A stretch of 39,938 nucleotides of DNA, taken from an uncultured Bacteroidota bacterium. Lineage in GTDB: Bacteria; Bacteroidota; Bacteroidia; Bacteroidales; CG2-30-32-10. The position numbers were made by a program, and so were the translations under genes. Under the pieces are notes generated by a model. It was not told where the DNA came from. It saw only the letters and a list, made by a program, of their open reading frames with translations, and made no database searches. How positions within the stretch are numbered: the stretch's first letter is position 1; each line of letters opens with the position of its first letter. The DNA is taken from the NCBI GenBank assembly GCA_903889915.1, contig CAISZK010000176.1:1-39938 (forward strand). Reading direction: 5' to 3'. Of this stretch, positions 25,410-34,059 are shown in pieces.

Positions 25410-26432
25410 ATGGGAATTTTCTCTTTTTTAACGAAAGAAATTGCAATGGACCTCGGTACATCCAACACAGTCATTATTCATAATGACAAAGTGGTGGTTG
25501 ATGAACCCTCTATTGTAGCTATAGACAGACAGGCAGGAAAGATCATTGCGGTGGGTAAAAAGGCAATGATGATGCACGGAAAAACACACGAAAACATAAA
25601 AACCATACGGCCTTTAAGAGACGGTGTTATTGCCGACTTTCAGGCTGCCGAATTTATGATCAGGGAAATGATCAAAATGATCAGCCCCAAAAAATCTCTT
25701 TTCCCTCCTTCACTCAAAATGGTTGTTTGTATTCCTTCGGGTATTACCGAAGTTGAAGAACGCGCTGTAAGGGATTCTGCCGAGCAGGCAGGAGCAAAAG
25801 AAGTACGACTGATTCATGAGCCTATGGCTGCTGCTATAGGTATCGGTATTGATGTGCTTGAGCCTATCGGAAACATGGTAATTGATATCGGCGGCGGAAC
25901 AAGCGAAATTGCAGTTATCGCTTTGGGTGGTATCGTTTGCAATAAATCCATACGAGTTGCAGGTGATGAATTCAATGATGATATTGAGGAATACATGCGC
26001 AAACAGCATAACATTCATATCGGTGAACGCACAGCCGAAAGAATAAAAATTGAAGTGGGTGCAGCACTTTCTGAAATTGACAATCCTCCTCCAGACTATG
26101 CTGTTCACGGAAGAGATATGCTGACAGGTATTCCTAAAGAAATTATGGTAAACTATGCTGAAATAGCACATGCACTTGATAAATCAATTTCAAAAATTGA
26201 GGCTGCCGTGCTGAATGCTCTTGAAATGACTCCGCCGGAACTTTCGGCTGATATTTTTCGCACGGGTATTTATCTTGCTGGCGGTGGTTCGATGCTGAGA
26301 GGATTGGATAAAAGGATCTCGCTTAAGACAAAACTTCAAACACATATTGCCGAAGATCCTTTGAGGGCTGTTGCACGCGGAACCGGCATTGCACTAAAGA
26401 ATTTTGACAAATTCACATTTCTTATTAAATAG
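25410..26432 (+). CDS. mreB: Rod shape-determining protein MreB
   Basis: The 340-residue bacterial actin organises cell-wall synthesis along the cylinder. It has the nucleotide-binding motifs of the actin/HSP70 fold: phosphate-1 MDLGTSNT (about 13-20), phosphate-2 VIDIGGGTSEIAVI, and the adenosine motif LAGGGSMLRGL near the C-terminus. An amphipathic N-terminal stretch, FSFLTKEI, suits membrane binding. The length is normal. It is the first gene of mreBCD; mreC starts 42 bases later. It suggests a rod-shaped or elongated cell. Confidence 0.96.
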   Translation: MGIFSFLTKEIAMDLGTSNTVIIHNDKVVVDEPSIVAIDRQAGKIIAVGKKAMMMHGKTHENIKTIRPLRDGVIADFQAAEFMIREMIKMISPKKSLFPPSLKMVVCIPSGITEVEERAVRDSAEQAGAKEVRLIHEPMAAAIGIGIDVLEPIGNMVIDIGGGTSEIAVIALGGIVCNKSIRVAGDEFNDDIEEYMRKQHNIHIGERTAERIKIEVGAALSEIDNPPPDYAVHGRDMLTGIPKEIMVNYAEIAHALDKSISKIEAAVLNALEMTPPELSADIFRTGIYLAGGGSMLRGLDKRISLKTKLQTHIAEDPLRAVARGTGIALKNFDKFTFLIK

Positions 26433-26474
26433 CAGACCCAAAAGCTTTGCTGCATTAAAGAATCATAGAGCGGT

Positions 26475-27305
26475 ATGAAAAATTTTTTCGATTTTTTAAT
26501 ACGCCAATATTTTTTCTTTCTTTTTCTTATTATGGAAGTGATAGCCATTATCATGGTGGTCCAGAATAATTATTATCAGAAGGCCGGATTCATCAATGCT
26601 ACCAACGAAATAACCGGTCGTTTCCTGACCACCATCAACAGCGTTTCACAATATTTTTCTCTTGCGGATGCCAACCGTAAACTCTCGGAAGAAAATGCAA
26701 AACTGCTTTCTGAAGCCAAAAAATTCAGGAAAGCAAACGACACGAAGGTTTATCATTCAAACGACACGATCTATACGCAGCAGTTTGAATTCATGAGTGC
26801 CAAAGTTGTCAGAAATTCTACCAACAAAAGAAACAACTATCTCACGCTTGACAAGGGAAGCAAACAGGGAATTACAAAAGACATGGGAGTCATCACATCA
26901 ACGGGGATAGTTGGTATCGTGAAAGAAGTGTCTGAAAATTTTTCCTCTGTTATTTCAGTTCTTCACAAAGATTCCAAGATTAGCGCTAAAATAAAAAAGA
27001 ACGGACAACTGGGAACGATTGAATGGAGTGGCGGTGATTACAGGTATGGAGAGCTTATAGATGTACCAACGCATGTGAAGTTACTTACAGGTGATACCGT
27101 TATTACAAGCGGTTATTCAACAAGTTTTCCGGAGGGTATTATCATTGGTACGATCTTAGGTTACAAGATAGAAAAGGGTGATGATTTTTATACCATCACA
27201 ATAAAATTCAGTACTGATTTCAATAGTATTTCTTATGCTTACGTTATAAAAAATATTTTGAAAAACGAGTTGAACAAAATCAATAAAGATCTTCCGAATG
27301 ATTAA
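26475..27305 (+). CDS. mreC: Rod shape-determining protein MreC
   Basis: This 276-residue bitopic protein has one N-terminal membrane helix (about 10-30), a coiled-coil (about 60-90, SLADANRKLSEENAKLLSEA) and a periplasmic beta-sandwich domain with the MreC signatures LDKGSKQGITKDMGVI and GIVGIVKEV. It links the MreB filaments to the periplasmic wall enzymes. It overlaps mreD by 8 bases, a sign of coupled translation. Confidence 0.94.
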   Translation: MKNFFDFLIRQYFFFLFLIMEVIAIIMVVQNNYYQKAGFINATNEITGRFLTTINSVSQYFSLADANRKLSEENAKLLSEAKKFRKANDTKVYHSNDTIYTQQFEFMSAKVVRNSTNKRNNYLTLDKGSKQGITKDMGVITSTGIVGIVKEVSENFSSVISVLHKDSKISAKIKKNGQLGTIEWSGGDYRYGELIDVPTHVKLLTGDTVITSGYSTSFPEGIIIGTILGYKIEKGDDFYTITIKFSTDFNSISYAYVIKNILKNELNKINKDLPND

Positions 27306-27810
27306 CCTTGTTCTGAGAAATATTCTGCGAATGATCTTCCTGGTTATTTTCCAGGTGGCAGTGCTGAACAATGTTCAGTTGGGGGGCTACATCAATCCTT
27401 ACCTGTATGTTTTGTTCATACTGTTGCTTCCCTTTGACACCCCAAAATGGTTGTTGCTGTTGTCAGCATTTTTTCTTGGATTGTCTGTGGATTTATTTAC
27501 TGACACGATTGGAATAAACACTGCAGCCTGTGTTTTCATGGCTTTTTGCAGACCGGGAGTATTGAGTTTGATTGCCACAAAGCAGGAGTATGAACAGGGA
27601 ATCAGTCCCACTGTGCGTGACATGGGTTTCAAATGGTTTTTCTCTTATTCTCTGATACTGGTTTTTGCGCATCACATTCCTTTATTCTTTCTCGAAGTTT
27701 TTAGTTTCAGAGAATTTTTTCATACTCTTTTGCGCATTGGATTGAGTATTGTAGTTACGATGTTTCTGCTATTAATAAGCCAGTTCATCACCTACCGGCC
27801 GAAGAAGTAA
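27298..27810 (+). CDS. mreD: Rod shape-determining protein MreD
   Basis: The 170-residue integral membrane protein has about five or six hydrophobic segments. It includes the ASP-like acidic turn LGLSVDLFTDTIGIN, typical of MreD. It is part of the elongasome with MreBC, PBP2 and RodA. It overlaps mreC (ATGATTAA) and ends the operon here. The penicillin-binding protein 2 and rodA genes that follow mreD in many Bacteroidota are absent; the next gene is on the other strand. Confidence 0.9.
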   Translation: MINLVLRNILRMIFLVIFQVAVLNNVQLGGYINPYLYVLFILLLPFDTPKWLLLLSAFFLGLSVDLFTDTIGINTAACVFMAFCRPGVLSLIATKQEYEQGISPTVRDMGFKWFFSYSLILVFAHHIPLFFLEVFSFREFFHTLLRIGLSIVVTMFLLLISQFITYRPKK

Positions 27811-27876
27811 AATTCAAAATACCGATTTTTTATTTCCGGATTTCTTTGTTTGTTGTGCTGAAAAATAGAGGTGTAT

Positions 27877-28491
27877 TTATTTTTTCTTAGGAACTATTCC
27901 ATATGATTCCAGCAATTTTGCAACATATTTTCCAATAACATCAAATTCGATATTCACAACGGAGCCCTTTTTAAAATTATGGAAATTTGTAACCTCATAA
28001 GTAAATGGAATAATGGCAACAGAGAAAGTTTTCGGTGTTGAATCAACAACAGTAAGACTTACACCATTCACAGAGATGGAACCTTTTTCAACAGTAATGT
28101 TTCCTTTTTTAGGATCGTATTCAAAAACATAGATCCAACTGCCGTCAGCTTCGGTGACAGAAATGCATTTTGCTGTCTGGTCAACATGTCCCTGTACAAT
28201 GTGTCCGTCAATGCGGCCTTCCATTTTCATTGATCTTTCAAGGTTCACTTCATATCCGGGTTTCCATGTTCCAAGATTTGTTTTCTTCAAAGTTTCATCA
28301 ATAGCAGTAACAACGTATTGATTTTTTTTTGGAATGACTTTGACAACTGTGAGGCAAACACCATCATGACACATGCTCTGATCAACCTTTAATTCAATAC
28401 CAAATGGCACTTCAATTGTAAAATGAATGTTGCCTTTTTCTTTCTCAATTTTTACGACTTTCCCTGTTTGCTCAACGATTCCTGTAAACAT
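27877..28491 (-). CDS. ribE: Riboflavin synthase alpha chain
   Basis: The 204-residue enzyme dismutates two 6,7-dimethyl-8-ribityllumazine molecules to riboflavin. It has the family start MFTGIVEQTGKV and two repeated lumazine-binding barrels: the first with CHDGVCLTV, the second with IDGHIVQGHVDQ and ISVNGVSLTVV. A C-terminal helix (EFDVIGKYVAKLLESY) promotes trimer formation. It is a stand-alone gene in this window; no FMN riboswitch was recognised upstream. It converges with mreD. Confidence 0.95.
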   Translation of the reverse strand: MFTGIVEQTGKVVKIEKEKGNIHFTIEVPFGIELKVDQSMCHDGVCLTVVKVIPKKNQYVVTAIDETLKKTNLGTWKPGYEVNLERSMKMEGRIDGHIVQGHVDQTAKCISVTEADGSWIYVFEYDPKKGNITVEKGSISVNGVSLTVVDSTPKTFSVAIIPFTYEVTNFHNFKKGSVVNIEFDVIGKYVAKLLESYGIVPKKK

Positions 28492-28502
28492 GTTTCTCTG
28501 AA

Positions 28503-28532
28503 ATTTTATTTAATGACTAATGACTTCCGGGA
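28503..28532. repeat. Short-word repeat (TAATGACT type)
   Basis: TTTAATGACTAATGACTTCC lies between the ribE start and the 3' end of the following T9SS gene. It is the shortest of the window's word repeats. Confidence 0.4.
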
Positions 28533-28535
28533 AAA

Positions 28536-31121
28536 TTATTTTCTGTAAAGATTAATGATTCCTGTAAGTGTTCGCTTCTTCAACCCCGACAGTCTTATTT
28601 CATACACATCGCAAATGTAATAATAAACGCCATCGCTGCAATTGATGTGTGTGTATTTATCTTTTCCATCCCAGTTAATATTGGGGTCTTCGGTAGTGAA
28701 AACAACATTTCCCCAGCGGTTAAATATCTTAAGATTTATTTTCTGAACAAAATTGTAGGGGAAGGGGACAAACAAATCATTCCAATTATCAGCATTCGGT
28801 GTAAAGACATTCGGAAGATGATAAAGATTGCAGTTATCAATATCAAGGCACACAATGTTGCTTAATGCACTTTCATTATGGAATGAATCCACTGCTGTCA
28901 CAGCATAACAACCAACAATTGTTGTCAGGTTTTGATGCAGAAATGTAGTGTCGGAAGCTCCGTTTATTGTAGCCAGCAATTCAAGACTTGCGTTATCAGT
29001 TTGCGAATAGTAGATGTTATAATAAATCACATCATTTGCACAGGAATGGTTGGGGTCTGTCCACACCAATGAATTTTCAATTAATTCACAGTCCGGAACT
29101 ACGTCCAGATGAGGAGGACAGGGGGGCGTGTGATCCACCGGAGATCCGCATACTTTCTGTGAATAATTAATTATTGGATCAACCAATCCGGGAGCAAAGT
29201 AATGTCCTATACTTTTAACTTTATAGCAGAAGGTTTGTCCGTTTGCCAAACCGGTATCTCTGTATTCAGTAGTTGTGGAATATCCAATAGAATCATAGAC
29301 AGAGGAAAATGAGTTTGCCCTGTAGATCACAAATGTATCATTTACCCACGGCACGATAGGAGCAAAGTCAAGCAATAGCTGGTTATCCGAAGGTGTCAGC
29401 GTGAGAAATATTGATGAGGCTTTTTGTGTGGTTCCGATAAGGTAACGGTCACCCGGAGTTTCATTCCACAAGTCAATGCGGTATGACCAGGGATTATCAA
29501 CAGTGTTGATAAGCGTATCGGTGTAGATAGTGTCATTCAAACTATTCAATGAATCAATTAAAACAAGGTTGCTCCCTGCCAGATCATTTGAATGGTAAAT
29601 AAGATATTTATAAGGACCTGTTGCCTGAAGTGTATCCAGTGCGGTCGGTTTAGACCATGCAACATAAATAGAACCATTGACAGCATCAGTATTATTGACG
29701 CTTGCATTGGTAATAATCGATACATCTTTTATCAGGGTAGTACAAGCTTCATTGGAAGCATAACTTTTTGCTCCGTCATGAAAATACGCAATGACGATGT
29801 AGCAATAATCTATGCCATGAATAAGCCCGATACCGTTATTTGTGTCTGTGTAAAATGTGTCATTAATATCAGTGATGGTAGCAATCTCAATATAACCTGT
29901 ATAAGCAGGGACACCGGTTTCGCAATAACCATGCACATACCCAAAGAATCCGTTTCTTCTGTAAACTTTATACCCGATAGCATTCGGGCAAGGGCTGGGA
30001 TCCCATGTCAGGTGAATATTGTTGCCAACAGGGGTAGCCACAAGATTAGGCGGTGCAGGAGCGACCACAGTTATCATTACAGTTTTAATAGCTATCAGAT
30101 GTACAGGGGATGAATTGTCAGTAGCATTAAAAGTGATATGGTATGGTTGTTCCTGAACATGATCGCAGGTAGTTTGCCATGTGAAAACTGAAGATGCGGT
30201 ATCAGCATGTACAACAGTGGGGAATGTGGCCGGGCTTACAGGAACCATAAAAGGTCCGCCTGTCGCACTCAGAGTGACAATATCACCATGATCAGGATCT
30301 GTCGCTGTTACATGATAAGTCAATAGAGTCCCTGCCAGAACGCAGGTATCGGCAATGTCATTGATAACCGGGGGATGATCATTACATGCTGCGATAAATA
30401 TCTGCATATCCCGTGTGATCGTTCCGATCAATGTTCCGTAACGCCATTCTTCAATCAGGATGGCGACGTTGTATTCGCCTTCAGCAACCGGGCTGTTCCA
30501 CACCAAATCACCGGTAACCGCATTTATGCTGAAACTATTGCTTGCAATTGGATAAGTATAACCAGGAATGTCAAGTCCACCGGCGCCTTTGCAGGGTATC
30601 AGGCTGTAGGAAATACTGTCTCCATCGGCATCATAAGCATCTGGATTATGAATGAATGGTTCATTAACACAGCCGTTATCAATAGGCGGATTTAACAATA
30701 CAGGTGAATTATCCGGGCCAAGAAAAGGGTTTATGACAAGTGTTGTCTGTATGTAAAAAGGCACTTCAACAGAATTGGGAATGTTTATGATCCCTGCATT
30801 TCTGTTTGGGTCTTCCAGCGAGATTATATAAGTATCAGGACCGGGATAGGTATGATCACCAATGTAAGTGTTCTTGCTGATATCATTTGGCAGGTTTATT
30901 TTTTGTGTCCTTTGAACAATGGATGTAGTGCCATCTCCCCAGGAGATCTCATAGCTTGGTCTGTCTGCAAGACTTGGTGTGTAAGTATAAGTGAGGATTG
31001 TAATTTCATAAGTAAGCCCGCCTTTCCAGACATAAGTTATTTCCCCTGCCCTCATGTGTGTGGCAAAAGTAAATGATGAAACAAAAAGCAGAAAAAAAAG
31101 TATTGTGATAAATCTTCGCAT
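28536..31121 (-). CDS. Large secreted protein with FN3-like domains and T9SS type B (gliding-motility-associated) C-terminal domain
   Basis: This is an 861-residue exported protein. A signal peptide (MRRFITILFFLLFVSSFTFA) is followed by a beta-rich N-terminal module beginning THMRAGEITYVWKGG, cadherin/Ig-like strands around 250-350, and at least three fibronectin type III-like domains (PAPPNLVATPVGNNIHLTWD and similar). The last 90 residues (NVFTPNADNWNDLF ... IFNRWGNVVF ... DGVYYYIC) are the CHU_C/type B sorting domain that targets a protein to the type IX secretion system. Type B proteins are anchored or released differently from type A. The ligand is unknown. It shares its N-terminal and C-terminal modules with the next gene upstream on this strand, indicating duplication followed by exchange of the middle part. 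Confidence 0.9.
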   Translation of the reverse strand: MRRFITILFFLLFVSSFTFATHMRAGEITYVWKGGLTYEITILTYTYTPSLADRPSYEISWGDGTTSIVQRTQKINLPNDISKNTYIGDHTYPGPDTYIISLEDPNRNAGIINIPNSVEVPFYIQTTLVINPFLGPDNSPVLLNPPIDNGCVNEPFIHNPDAYDADGDSISYSLIPCKGAGGLDIPGYTYPIASNSFSINAVTGDLVWNSPVAEGEYNVAILIEEWRYGTLIGTITRDMQIFIAACNDHPPVINDIADTCVLAGTLLTYHVTATDPDHGDIVTLSATGGPFMVPVSPATFPTVVHADTASSVFTWQTTCDHVQEQPYHITFNATDNSSPVHLIAIKTVMITVVAPAPPNLVATPVGNNIHLTWDPSPCPNAIGYKVYRRNGFFGYVHGYCETGVPAYTGYIEIATITDINDTFYTDTNNGIGLIHGIDYCYIVIAYFHDGAKSYASNEACTTLIKDVSIITNASVNNTDAVNGSIYVAWSKPTALDTLQATGPYKYLIYHSNDLAGSNLVLIDSLNSLNDTIYTDTLINTVDNPWSYRIDLWNETPGDRYLIGTTQKASSIFLTLTPSDNQLLLDFAPIVPWVNDTFVIYRANSFSSVYDSIGYSTTTEYRDTGLANGQTFCYKVKSIGHYFAPGLVDPIINYSQKVCGSPVDHTPPCPPHLDVVPDCELIENSLVWTDPNHSCANDVIYYNIYYSQTDNASLELLATINGASDTTFLHQNLTTIVGCYAVTAVDSFHNESALSNIVCLDIDNCNLYHLPNVFTPNADNWNDLFVPFPYNFVQKINLKIFNRWGNVVFTTEDPNINWDGKDKYTHINCSDGVYYYICDVYEIRLSGLKKRTLTGIINLYRK

Positions 31122-31345
31122 GATGTTCTTTCTGAAACAAGAGAAACACTAAATTACTTTAATTATTGCATGCAGCATTAGTAAAAATAATGTTTTAACA
31201 AAAATTATAAAAAACAATCCGTGGAGTTTCTGTTGCATCATCATTCTATTACGTAATAAACAAGATAGTTCCAAATCCCGTTAACATGGCTTAACAAAGG
31301 TAATTTTTTTAGTTCATTTAACAAAATTATTGAGTCACATAAAAA

Positions 31346-31380
31346 TCAAAACGGGAAAACTTCAAGCTCTCCCGTTTTGA
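31346..31380 (-). terminator. Rho-independent terminator of the 31404-33785 gene
   Basis: TCAAAACGGGA (31346-31356) and TCCCGTTTTGA (31370-31380) form a perfect 11-bp stem around a 13-base loop. On the minus strand a short T-rich run follows, 24 bases after the stop codon. Confidence 0.8.
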
Positions 31381-31403
31381 AAAATAAGAAATTTTTTTCC
31401 TGA

Positions 31404-33785
31404 CTATTTCTTTCCGATCACTGTTATGGTTCCATGATATTCGAGACCTTCAGGTGTATTATCGTTTGCGATCAGGATATAAAAGTAAACACCATCATGA
31501 TGGGATTCGCCATTCCAGTCATTTTTATAATCGCTGGATTCATAAACTTTATTTCCCCAACGATTGAAAATAACAAGCTTGCTGCCCGGATAAAATTCAA
31601 GATTGGTAATTACAAAATTATCGTTGAGTCCATCCGAGTTTGGAGTAATTACATTTGGAACTGTGAGAGGGCAGGGCTCAATAGTCAGATACATTGAGTC
31701 TGCTACTGTTTTGCATCCTGTAACATGAAGAACATGGTTGCCCGGATCATTCGTGAGTATTGAAGGAGTGTTGAAACCTTCCGGTAACCAAAGGTAAGTA
31801 TAGGGTGCATTCGTTGGTCCCTGAAGAGTGATCTTATCTACAGAACAAATAGTAGTATCCGGACCCAGATCAAAGACAGGATCAGGGATTACTTTCACAT
31901 GAATAGTACCCACATCCTGGCAGGGCGAGCCGGGATATGTTACTGTCACCGTATAAACCCCGGTAACATTTGCACTGATGGTTTGATTAGCGGATGCAGG
32001 ATTCCATTGGTAAGTGTAGCCAAATCCTGCATTCCCTGCATCAAGAGTAATTCCTGAGGTTACGCAGGTATCCGCTCCAAGGTTGACATGTGGCTGGGGA
32101 ACATAACTGATATTTATCGTATCGCTGTTTAAGCACCTGGTATTATTCCCGCCATCAACAACAACGTAATATTGTCCTGCTGTACTTACTGTGATTGATG
32201 AAGTGGTCTGCATGATCGGATACCACAGATAATTTGTTCCGGGGCCTGCATTCAGTGTAACCTGCTGCCCGTCGCACATGGTTGTATCATTACCCAGGTT
32301 TGGATGTGGCAATTGTACAACCTGAATTTGGATATGATCTGCGCCGGGGCAAACAGTACCACTGCCATCATCAGCAATAAGCTCCACCGTGTAGTTTCCG
32401 GGTGGCCAGTTATGGGAATCGAATACATATTGCAAATTGGAAGAGGGTGTAACTGCAGTTCCGTTTACACTCCAGTGGTAGTGAATGGCTGTAGTATCAA
32501 CCACTGCATTTATTGTGTACGATTCTCCTTTGCACAATAGAGTGTCAGGTCCTAATTCCACCTTCATTCCTTTCACAGTTATGCAATATGAAAATACCTG
32601 CGTCCCAAAATATGGACAAGCATTATCGCTTACCTGAACTGTAAAACAATGGGGAACATTACTTACATCAGAGAAAACAGGATTCCAGCTAAAATGCCCG
32701 TAGGTGTTGGGAGTTCCGTTAGCTACAACATTAAAAGATCCTGTTGGTATTCCACTGTTCCAAACTATTGTAAGGTTGTTTCCATCCTGATCAAAGCCAT
32801 AAATATTAAAAGCAATTGAATCACCGAGACACATCGCCCATGTATAAACAGTATCGTTGACATTATAGCTTGTTGCAGTTGTGTCAATACCGGCCAGCGT
32901 TGGCAGGTGATTCGTACATGCAAGAACAGTCACCTGCATATCTCTTAAAACCGAACCTACCATGATGCCGTGCCTGTATTCCTGCACAAGTACAGCCATC
33001 ACAGTAATAATTTGCTGTGTCGGCAGCATGCAGATATCACCTGTCACAGCATCAATTGTCACAGGCGGATTTGAAGTCAGTGGTTGAGTAGCCGTCCATG
33101 GTGAAGAGTAAACCACAGATACACCACCTGCTCCCGAACAAGTGCCCCAGTATTGAGAAGGTCCCTGATCATAGGGTGCAATCAGTGAATAAACCAGTGA
33201 ATCTCCATCGGGCTCAATAGCTCCGTGGTTATAACAAAACTGTTGGTTCTGGCAAATAATTGTATTTGGTTTGTTCGAAAATTGAGGAGAAGTATTTGGA
33301 TTACCTCCCTGTGTTGCTGCTGCAGTATTGTTCAGCGTTGCAGGGATAAACATTCCATAGGAATCAGGAGAGGCACCAATAGTTTGTATGGGCGGATTCC
33401 TGCAACAGGTACAATAGTACATCACCCAGTCAGGGCAGGGTTGAAGAGTAACAGTACCCTGATAAATATATTCCTGTATTCCGTAAATGGAACCTGTTGT
33501 ACATGTAGTAGGCTGGCTCGGACAGGCAGGTGTAATTTCAGCGCCTGATCCGGCTATTTGAGGGAGATCAACCGAAAAATTCTGCCCGCACGATGCCGAT
33601 TCAAAATGGATGGTTGCTGAAACATCCGCCGGAATACCGCTGCAATCCCGATAAAAAGTGAAGGTAATTTCCCAGTCATTTCCCCCAATCCATCTATAGG
33701 TGAGGTCTGCACCTGCAATGTGAGAGGCTTTGGTTTGAAAACTGCAAAAAAAGACCAACATTAAAAGGGTAGCTATTTTTTTCAT
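31404..33785 (-). CDS. Large secreted protein with Ig/PKD-like repeats and T9SS type B C-terminal domain
   Basis: The 793-residue protein starts with a signal peptide (MKKIATLLMLVFFCSFQTKA) and an N-terminal module, SHIAGADLTYRWIGG, homologous to that of the neighbouring gene. From about residue 410 come four Ig-like repeats of roughly 80 residues, each opening with a form of 'LGxDTxxC' and ending in a YTV or YYV strand (for example LGNDTTMCDGQQVTLNAG). The C-terminus NVITPNSDGLND ... IFNRWGNKVY ... DGVYFYIL is a type B T9SS sorting domain. It is rich in Cys for a secreted Bacteroidota protein (CTCCRNPP near 130). An adhesin or surface-layer role is inferred. Its own terminator separates it from the second paralogue. 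Confidence 0.9.
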   Translation of the reverse strand: MKKIATLLMLVFFCSFQTKASHIAGADLTYRWIGGNDWEITFTFYRDCSGIPADVSATIHFESASCGQNFSVDLPQIAGSGAEITPACPSQPTTCTTGSIYGIQEYIYQGTVTLQPCPDWVMYYCTCCRNPPIQTIGASPDSYGMFIPATLNNTAAATQGGNPNTSPQFSNKPNTIICQNQQFCYNHGAIEPDGDSLVYSLIAPYDQGPSQYWGTCSGAGGVSVVYSSPWTATQPLTSNPPVTIDAVTGDICMLPTQQIITVMAVLVQEYRHGIMVGSVLRDMQVTVLACTNHLPTLAGIDTTATSYNVNDTVYTWAMCLGDSIAFNIYGFDQDGNNLTIVWNSGIPTGSFNVVANGTPNTYGHFSWNPVFSDVSNVPHCFTVQVSDNACPYFGTQVFSYCITVKGMKVELGPDTLLCKGESYTINAVVDTTAIHYHWSVNGTAVTPSSNLQYVFDSHNWPPGNYTVELIADDGSGTVCPGADHIQIQVVQLPHPNLGNDTTMCDGQQVTLNAGPGTNYLWYPIMQTTSSITVSTAGQYYVVVDGGNNTRCLNSDTINISYVPQPHVNLGADTCVTSGITLDAGNAGFGYTYQWNPASANQTISANVTGVYTVTVTYPGSPCQDVGTIHVKVIPDPVFDLGPDTTICSVDKITLQGPTNAPYTYLWLPEGFNTPSILTNDPGNHVLHVTGCKTVADSMYLTIEPCPLTVPNVITPNSDGLNDNFVITNLEFYPGSKLVIFNRWGNKVYESSDYKNDWNGESHHDGVYFYILIANDNTPEGLEYHGTITVIGKK

Positions 33786-34045
33786 AATTCCGGGTTTATT
33801 GATTATTATGTAAACATATAATTCAAAACATTCAAAAAAGTTACACTATTTTATACAAAATTAAATAAAAATATTAACAAGCATTAAAATTGAGGATAAT
33901 TTTTATTTTCTGATAATTTCAGAGTATGACAAATTATTGTTTTTGGTGATAGCTGATCGCGCAAAAAAGTTTCACAGAAATTCTATCATTGACTTCAATG
34001 ACAGTCCGGATTTCACAGCATAATTTTTCATTACGATTAATATTG

Positions 34046-34053
34046 TATTTTTG
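34046..34053 (+). promoter_or_regulatory. Bacteroidota -7 box of lepA
   Basis: TATTTTTG followed by CACCCA ends 6 bases before the lepA ATG. The transcript would start at or beside the start codon. The TTG inside this box (34051) is an in-frame alternative start that can be excluded. Confidence 0.6.
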
Positions 34054-34059
34054 CACCCA

